Shown: one piece after another, positions 57,054 to 64,000 of the stretch | How positions within the stretch are numbered: position 1 is the stretch's first letter | Layout of the letters: every line of letters starts with the position of its first letter | NCBI GenBank assembly: GCA_036346205.1 | Contig: JARFJB010001982.1 | Coordinates: 305,501 to 369,500 of the forward strand | Source of the DNA: Vesta saturnalis | Lineage: Eukaryota; Arthropoda; Insecta; Coleoptera; Lampyridae | Reading direction: 5' to 3' | Length of the DNA stretch: 64,000 nucleotides | Made by a program: the position numbers and the translations under genes | The notes under the pieces: generated by a model | What the model was told of the DNA's origin: nothing | The model's database searches: none | The model's input: only the letters and a program-made list of their open reading frames with translations

Positions 57054-57709
57054 ATAGAGCAAAAACGATATGCTCAAAACAAGAGGACCTGAACAAAGAA
57101 AAAGAAAATATCGCTAGGACACTCAAAGAAAATAGCTACCCCGATCTAACAGCTAACCTAAACAGGGAAAGGGTAACAGAAAAAGAAGAACCTAAATATA
57201 CAGCGATAATACCATATATACAAGGTACCTCAGACAAAATACGAAGGATAGGCAGCAAATACAAGATACGCACTGCCTTCAAATCGACCAGAACGCTCAG
57301 GGGAATGCTAACCAAAACCAAACCATACAATGAAGATCAGAATTCCAAGAATTGTGTATATAACCTACCATGCGAATGCGGCGGAGCATACATAGGAGAG
57401 AGCAGTAGACCACTCAAAGTGAGAACACAGGAACACAAGAACAACGTCCGCAAGGGCGAAATAGAAAGATCAAGAATCCACCACATCCAATGGGATAACA
57501 TACAGATAGTGGCAAAGGACGAGAACACAACTCGTCGAAAACTCAAAGAAGCCACATACATCGCACTAGCAGAAAATCCAATAAGCCAAGCTAGTGTAGA
57601 AATGAAACCCATATGGATTCGAATAATGCGCGAAGAGCTTCAGCGCAATACATCTGCGAAAATATATATTGGATTACTCCGTGGCTCAGTGGCAAAGGTG
57701 TCAGACTAG
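57054..57709 (+). pseudogene. Penelope-like linker and GIY-YIG endonuclease domain
   Basis: The open frame 57047-57709 begins with the linker (DRAKTICSKQEDLNKEKENI, IPYIQGTSDKIRRIGSKYKI). The endonuclease reads NCVYNLPCECGGAYIGESSR, with CVY in place of the usual GIY, two Cys of the Zn-finger-like CxC, and the YIG. PLKVRTQEHKNNVRKG follows with the catalytic Arg and His. A short deletion is seen where the family has an AxH block, then IHHIQWDNIQI. KLKEATYIAL carries the metal-binding Glu. The domain nicks the target for insertion. The frame is open, but a 5' start of its own is unlikely; it should be read through from the RT. Confidence 0.9.
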
Positions 57710-57746
57710 TAAGTGAAAGGTACCAGGTTCGAATCTAAGAGTAGTC
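57673..57746 (+). other. tRNA-like module in the Penelope 3' region
   Basis: A 73-nt stretch has a 7-bp acceptor-like stem (57673-57679 ATTACTC with 57739-57745 GAGTAGT, one G-T pair), a box-A-like TGGCTCAGTGG at 57682-57692 and a box-B-like GGTTCGAATCT at 57726-57736. The T arm and anticodon arm pair poorly and no CCA is encoded, so it is probably not a working tRNA. It overlaps the last codons of the GIY-YIG frame. It could be a pol III internal promoter or a captured tRNA or SINE head. Confidence 0.6.
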
Positions 57747-57903
57747 AAGTGCTTGGGAAAAAATTATATATAACATATGAATTCGACTCAAGTGCGAAAA
57801 CCGTCCTTCTCAGGACTAAGCCTGATGACGAAAGCAGAGTCCGCTTCCAAAACGTCGCGCTCAAAAAGCATAAACTGTGGAAATAGGCCGATCAACTCCA
57901 CTA

Positions 57904-60847
57904 AAAATTTAAGGTGTTCGTGTAAATGTTTTGGCATCCGTGTATAGTTTTCTTTACGAAAAATTGTTATTTAGGACCATTTAAAACTAAAAAAAAATGT
58001 ATAGCTTTAGGGTAGGAATTATTTGGAAATAAAGTCAGCGTAACAAATGGTTTAAAGAGGGATCGTTTCTAACTGACGGTACCTAAACGATTGTTGAATT
58101 ATGTATTAATCACATGTATAATTTTAGTAACATTATTTTTAACTATTGGTTTTATTAATAATTAATTTTCTGATTCTCTAATAGGTGCATTTAAAAACAA
58201 AAACTCGTGTGTAACTCCATATTTTATTTATTTTTAATTAATTTTACTTATCTAGAAAGTTATTTTAATTTTAATTTTGTTTACTTCTCGATAATATTAG
58301 AAATTGTTCGTCACAAAAAGATAATCATGCTCCCTCCATCATAGAACAATAAATTGCCTTGACACATATGAAATGTATTAGGAGGGTACAACTCTATCAG
58401 TTTTGTTCATTCTTCAATGATTCATATAAATTGAATAACGCATTGCAATAGTTAAGTCTACGAACTTCTAACCTAACTTTATTGTATCGGGTACATCGTA
58501 GCAACCCCTCTATTAAGTTATATTGGAAGGTTACAAGTACGTGTGTAGAATGCATTAATAAATCAACTTTGTTGATCTAATTGGAAAATTTATGTCATCG
58601 GGAAATATAGGTAAATAATAGAGAAACGAATTTTCAACATAAAAAGTAAAAGTTAAAGCTTAAGCAAACTATTACATTGCCTTCCACACAATTTTGTATT
58701 CGTAGAATAATTAAGTGAGTTCTGTCTTCTATGTATACATAGGGTATTTTTTATCGAGATTTAATCATTGTAAACCAAGCTTTTTCTTGGTTACTTCACT
58801 TTTTTTGTTATATACTCTGCATCAGGTTTATCATACTGTTTTATTAGTATTCGTGAGAAAATATAAATTGAACTCTTTAATACTATAAATACTCCAAAGA
58901 ATCAATAATGTTTATAGGTGATTTATCGAAACTTACACTTAAGTATTAAAGTACTGAAAATTCATTAAATCAAGTTAACTGAGAATTTAAATTGAGTTCT
59001 TCTGTTGCTTTTTAAATAACATTGTTTCCCTAATTGCTGTATTATGTAATTGCACCAAGGGAATTAATAAATCTTTTTTAGCTCGTTTCGACACTTCATT
59101 TAATGCCATGTGCAAAAGAGGTGAATAACTCAAGGAAGACCTATTGAATCCATATCACTATCAATAACCGAAAACTGATTTTTAAATATGGAACAAGCCA
59201 CGTTATTTGAAATAAAAAATGTCAGGCTGTTCTGATGATGATAATATTCGATTTTCATTAATTGTCACCCTGCCATACGAAATTTTATTCAATTCGGGTA
59301 ATTTATTGTGAAATAAATAAGGAAGCAAGTTTGGTTTGCATTATATTTGTCTCTTAACAACCTATAAACAATTGCGTAATTTAACTTACCGTGTTTTAGT
59401 CCACATTCACTAGTTCATTGTTATGTTTATATAAATATACATAATAATCTCACCTTAAATAAAACCCTGTGTTACGCCATTGGTTCTTACATATTATTCA
59501 TAGTACATGTACTTAATTTATAATTTCTGCTCTATTAGGATACATAACTATTTAACTCGCCGTTATATACGTTTATTTGCTCGTTTGTACACTAAAATTA
59601 ATTTAATCACAATTATATAATTTAAAACATTTACATGGAATAACTTTCTATGTTTAATATAAATTAAACAACCCAAATTAGACTGGGATATATAATCTAA
59701 GGCATTATGTATTGAATAAAGAATTTCTGTTCGTTCCTTTTTCAATGAGCTTGGCTCGAAAGTAAAGTTTTTCTTCGTAACATCTTATTATTTCATCGTG
59801 GTAAGCAGTGAATTACATTTTACATCAATCTTCTGTTTTTCGAATTGCTTCAGGACTTCTTTCTTTATCTATAATTTCTCTATACTACGTATAATAGTGT
59901 TATCCGATTTTCAATCAAGTTCTGCCTACAAGTTTTGAAATCATGAATATGGCTTAAAAGTGCTATTATTAGTATGGTAATTGCAATCACATCTTGTAGC
60001 CGTAGGCTTTACAAATAGATGAGTGTCTCTGCTTAACTTTGCTAAGGTAGATTTGGATCGTGTAGGATTAGCGGAAACTTGCATTAATTCTATCTTCCGA
60101 TTGTTAGGCATTCAGGCTGTGTTAGCCAATTATATAATATGTACATTTGGAACCACCAAAATCTGCGTAGATCGTATGTTACCTACTACAAACAATTGCT
60201 CTCATTGAACTGTATCTTGCTTGTATGACTATAAAATTTTCTAGAAACTTTAAACGTTTCTATCTGTATTCATTTATAATGTTTATAACTTATGCTTAAT
60301 AATTGTAAACTATTTTTTTATTGGATCTGTTTGTTTTTCCAACTAGTTGGAGCCCATGGAGAGTACTTCTCTTATTGTTGTTGTAATCCCTGACTAAATT
60401 TACCTGACACATTGCATTAATGCTTTACTGGACTTAAAAATCTCTGTATAATTACATTTGCTTCATATAGCAAATATATCATATATTATATATTAACTTT
60501 AAATACAGACGGTTACACACTCAGTTCCATTTATTTGAAGGTAAAATTACTAAATCTTTGACTACGCTAGTGCGGATACTCTTGAGATCAACGATTTACG
60601 TCATTTATTATTACTTCCCATTATTATGTTGGGTAAATAGCGGGATTTATAACTAACGAATGACTAAGCTGTATGCTGCAGATTTAAAATTTTGGGAATT
60701 GGGAAATAAAGTATAATTTTTGTTATTGAAAGCTTTTATATCACTTTCTGTGTGTCTGCGTCAGTTAAAATTTTCTCTTACAGCTATCCTACTTTAGTTG
60801 ATCTTTTCTTGGGACTGATTTAAAAAAATCACTTTAATAAGACGAAA
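57904..60847. other. AT-rich non-coding stretch
   Basis: About 2.9 kb with no gene, RNA gene, inverted pair or tandem array that I recognise. The short frames at 59563-59745 (minus) and 60023-60208 (+) have no recognisable domain. Confidence 0.55.
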
Positions 60848-61640
60848 ATGAGTGATTTGTACGTTGAACATAGAAGCGTCATGAAGTTTTTATCGAAAGA
60901 AGGTAGTAGCCCGAAGAATATCCACGAGAGAATGGTGGCGGTGTATGGAGAAAGCAGCCGGTAATAGGTAATACATTGATGATGGCCCAAAGTGTGGAAG
61001 GCCCCGAACAAAAACTGTGTAGACGACAAATTTCTGAGGTAAATTTAACTGCTTTATCCCCAGATGAAAACTTGTTCTACAGAATTGTAACTGGGTATGA
61101 GACATGGATACACCACTGCGACCCTCCTACGAAACAAGAGTCCATATATTGGGTTCGTAGGGTCTCTCCATAGTAGAAGGCGAAGACGAAGACGTGATGG
61201 CTACAGTTTTCTGAGACGTTCAGGGGATTCTTTTAATTGAGCATATGCCGAAAGTGACTACAACAACGGGGAATGCTTAGAAACACACAATTAAGAACTT
61301 GAAAGCCGCTCTACACCATAAAAGACCCCACTATTATGCTCAGAAAACTTTGCCTCTGAACGACAACTACAGGGTACATAAAGCATGAATTGTTCAAAAA
61401 GTAATCAATGAATTCGGCTTTAAGGAATTACAACATCCACCTTACAGTCCCGACCTCGTCCCCTTGACTATTCTCTCTTTTCAAAACTCAAGAAATACTT
61501 GATAGGGTGTCAATTTTTATCGAATGACGACTTGAAAAACGCCATTGAATGGTATTTTGCAGAATTACCAAAACAATTTTTTTTCAAAGCCATAGGCGTT
61601 ATTAGCAAGATGTGCATATTAGAAAGAATAAGTGTCTTAC
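60848..61640 (+). pseudogene. Mariner transposase pseudogene
   Basis: ATG 60848: MSDLYVEHRSVMKFLSKEGS, SPKNIHERMVAVYGESS, then a break that removes most of the DNA-binding domain. The frame 60976-61173 reads FYRIVTGYETWIHH, where the first catalytic Asp (usually GDE) is Tyr. CDPPTKQESIYWV follows. It then decays, with recognisable HPPYSPDL-like and SLFSKLKKYLIGCQF text near 61440-61510, and ends near NAIEWYFAELPKQFF and KAIGVI. It is closest in style to Mos1-like mariners. Multiple stops and deletions mean it is inactive. Confidence 0.8.
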
Positions 61641-61687
61641 TGTTAATGGTTTTTACTCTGAAAAGTAAAATTTTGTTTGTCCTCTAA

Positions 61688-62225
61688 CTTTTTGTTTTCA
61701 TAGGGTAGGTAGATAACATAAAAAACTCCCCTCGTAATAAAATGTTCTGACCACGAAATCTAAATGCTCTAATCACTTCGCTAGCAGTTTGGTTATATTT
61801 GCTAGATTGTACTGGGTTAAAACCTCACAGTCGTTCTGCGGGAATATCAAGCCGGTTATATACTATCAGTGTAAATAATAATAAAACTTATTCAAATATT
61901 AAAATTTAAGTTAAACTATCTTTTGGTACTAAACCACGTGATTTCCAAAGCCAAAACGTTATTAATACCAGGAGAATCAAGAAATTGATGTAATTAATAA
62001 AATAAGTATAAAAAATACAAGCAAATAAAAAATATGGTTTAATTTTAAAAGTAATTTTTTTAATGGCAGATATTACAAGTTGGTGTGTTACGGTCCGGCG
62101 AATGAATATTACAGTAGCACATTCTATGAGTAGTTTGTTAAAAAAATTTATTCAAAATAAGTCGATTTCTTGCAACCAAAAAAATGCGTTATTCGTTAAA
62201 AACATTTTATTTAATTAGCAGTTAG
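61688..62225. other. Non-coding stretch
   Basis: No gene or repeat is recognised before the minisatellite palindrome. Confidence 0.45.
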
Positions 62226-62229
62226 TTTT

Positions 62230-63240
62230 CTTGTGGTATAATTAGAGATCACCATACAGTTTGAAATGCAAGCAAATATACCAAAACAATTAAAACATGC
62301 AAAAATCCAGTAGCAAACAAGCACATGTAAACAAACCTACTAACAAACAAGTAAACACCAAAATACGTAACCGCCAAACATGTAATCCCAAAACAAAGAA
62401 ACTAGCAAACAAGTAAACGTCCAAATACGTAAACCCCTAAACATGCAAACATGCAATCACAGAAACCAAATAAACAGTAAATACAACAATCAAAACTAAC
62501 CTACAAACACTCAACCACGCCTAACTTGCACAAAACAAACAAGTAAACATACCAAGGAAGCTAAAAACAACGCAATCAGGAACGTACATATCAGAAAAAC
62601 TAAACAAGTTTTTTACATGAAAACAAGTACACAGGCACCTAACACCAAATTATCAAGAAAACAAAGCTAAAATATGCAGTAAGAAACAACCCAAACGTCC
62701 AAGTCAAACAAACTAAACCAACTATTTAACATATAAACAAGGTCATGAAAATGATTCAGATATATTGCATGGCCCCATGGAAAATCATTTTGCGTATCTG
62801 CTGGTTCCTTTGTTTTGGGTGTTTCGTGTTTGTATGTTAGCACATGTGTTCGTTCACGTAGTTTGTATGTGTTATTTTGGTGCTTCTGTACAAACACGAA
62901 ACACCTGTTTGCAAGCAGCTTATTTAGTTTCTTTGACTTGGACGTTTGGGTTGTTTCTTATTGCATATTTTAGCTTCTTTTGTGCTTGGGTGCTCACTTA
63001 ATTGCTTGCGTGTTTGGGTTGTTTGGATGTTTGTAGTGGACAGTTTCATTGTTTTGGGTGTTACATGTTTATGTGTTTACTTGTTTCTTTGTTTGTAGGT
63101 GTGCGGGCTTGCATGTTTTATGATTGGAAGCCTATTTGATTGCGAGCTTGTATGTTTGGGGGTTTACTTGTTCGGATATACATATACTTGTTTGCTAGTA
63201 TCTTTATTTGTATGTACTTGTTTGCATTGTGTTCGAGGTA
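62230..63240. repeat. Palindromic AAAC/GTTT-rich minisatellite (~1 kb)
   Basis: The left half (62230-62720) is made of degenerate units such as CAAACAAGTAAAC, CCAAATACGTAAAC and AAACATGCAAAC on the plus strand. The right half (62790-63240) is made of the complementary GTTTACTTGTTT, TTTGTATG and GCTTGCATG words. The inner arms are almost identical: 62666-62708 pairs with 62932-62974 at 42 of 43 positions. No coding capacity fits; the frames at 62765-63364 are low-complexity. Its origin is unknown. Confidence 0.8.
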
Positions 63241-64000
63241 TTACTTAGATGCATCTGTAGACTCACAATTAAAAAAATTGGCTTTAAAAATAAAACAAGT
63301 GCTATATATTTTTTTAATTAGTCTTTTTTTCTGTTGTTTTATTTCTTTACACGTTTTGCAGTGATTTGTACTACTGCATATTTTATTAATTACATCAATC
63401 TCTTGAATCGCCTGCGTTTAATTCAGGTAGAATTTAAGCAAATTAAAACAGGAAATTCCGAGAAGTGTTTGATTAAAATACCAATTAAGTCGTGAATGAA
63501 CCAATGATTTCAGTAAGAACCGGATACTGTGAAAACTAATTAATCAAAAAACCGTTCAAAGCGCGAATGTATTTTACTTCTCTTGAGCACTGCGAATAAA
63601 ACTAACATATATTTTCGTTAGAAAACATAAAATTAAAATAAGTGTTAGAAGTGGAGCCGGAAAAGTACCGAAAACGACACCATGGGCTTGTTAAACCTAT
63701 GGTAAAACAATGCCGTTAAGTGACCCCGCAATTTTTACAATTTTACCAAACATTATTAGTATTTTTTTAAATAATATTCTATCGAATTGAGTTAATTCGA
63801 TTTCTTTAGTTGCAAATAATTATAATATTCATAATACCTATTACACACGGTGACAAAATAAAAGTTAAGACCGTAACTGCTGCTGCTGCTGCTGATTCGT
63901 ATTAATGTAAATAAGTGCTTTATTTTCAAGCCGCGAATTATAAATAAAGTCCTAATTGAGTGTCATGTTTAAATAAATGTTGTAAAACTAGATTGAGATT
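63241..64000. other. Non-coding stretch with a short (CTG)n run
   Basis: About five CTG units at 63879-63893. Nothing else is recognised up to the window end. Confidence 0.5.

Larger units (their letters stand above)
55252..57903 (+). mobile_element. Penelope-like retroelement (2.65 kb)
   Basis: Reverse transcriptase and GIY-YIG endonuclease are encoded in one direction with a 3' non-coding tail. An exact 21-bp word starting ATAGGCCGATCA occurs at 55252-55272 and 57883-57903. This fits the terminal direct repeats (PLTR remnants) of Penelope-like elements. The coding region has only two frameshifts, one caused by a TA microsatellite, so this is among the youngest elements in the window. Related fragments lie at 31950-32250 (minus, internally deleted) and 54395-54500 (minus, 3' end). 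Confidence 0.92.

Noticed and set aside
57673..57746. A functional tRNA gene at the Penelope 3' end
   Set aside because: The acceptor stem is good, but the anticodon and T arms pair poorly and it overlaps the endonuclease frame. Kept as a tRNA-like module only.
55252..57903. Group II intron or telomerase gene suggested by the RT
   Set aside because: The GIY-YIG domain, YVDD and LYGLPKIHK-like blocks fit a Penelope-like element; no intron RNA domains were seen.
63879..63893. Trinucleotide (CTG)n as part of a coding poly-amino-acid tract
   Set aside because: No open frame of useful length surrounds it.

Overview
This window looks like insect nuclear DNA: AT-rich, with no recognisable host exon, and filled with old eukaryotic transposable elements (TEs). 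The assignment rests on element types: tyrosine-recombinase genes with short introns, ZMYM/TTF-type hAT transposases, many Tc1/mariner relatives of the kind common in beetles, bugs and ants, a Penelope-like element, CR1/Jockey-group non-LTR elements and a tRNA-derived SINE. The exact insect order cannot be read from the sequence. Almost every reading frame is broken, so this is probably gene-poor intergenic or heterochromatic DNA. No RNA polymerase II promoter, operon, rRNA, functional tRNA or CRISPR is supported.

Layout. 0-3 kb: two inverted tRNA-derived SINE copies around a (TA)n array, then a hAT transposase pseudogene (+). 4.1-5.1 kb: intron-bearing tyrosine-recombinase pseudogene (-). 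5.7-9.1 kb: two inverted copies of one short TIR element, with a ~1.1-kb fold-back element between them. 11.7-14.7 kb: broken non-LTR retrotransposon (-); a relative lies at 19.6-21.8 kb (+). 15.1-16.1 kb: mariner-type transposase (-) cut off at a (TA)n array. 21.9-23.0 kb: mariner transposase (+). 26.3-27.9 kb: near-complete Tc1 element with both TIRs and TA duplications, inserted just upstream of a splice donor of an IS630-like DDE gene (27.9-29.3 kb). 30.3-30.6 kb: hAT N-terminal fragment. 31.7-33.4 kb: mariner pseudogene carrying an inverted, internally deleted Penelope copy.

34.4-36.7 kb: long fold-back element with internal tandem repeats. 37.3-39.4 kb: second hAT pseudogene (-). 39.4-42.4 kb: long inverted-repeat element with a 1.9-kb mariner nested in its spacer. 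44.9-50.6 kb: composite in which a mariner element contains an intron-bearing IS630-like gene and a FLYWCH/MULE pseudogene. 51.3-52.0 kb: tandem repeats. 52.1-53.1 kb: mariner 5' end. 53.1 kb: a near-perfect 35-bp hairpin. 54.4-57.9 kb: Penelope-like element (RT + GIY-YIG, tRNA-like 3' region), with an inverted fragment of its 3' end upstream. 60.8-61.7 kb: mariner pseudogene. 62.2-63.2 kb: a kilobase-scale palindrome of AAAC/GTTT-rich minisatellite.

The genes do not form a pathway. The visible organisation is nested insertion, inverted pairs and TA-targeted insertion next to (TA)n arrays. The most unusual items are the Penelope element (microsatellite expansion inside its RT, tRNA-like module, deletion derivative), the 53.1-kb hairpin, the minisatellite palindrome and the two fold-back elements with tandem subrepeats.
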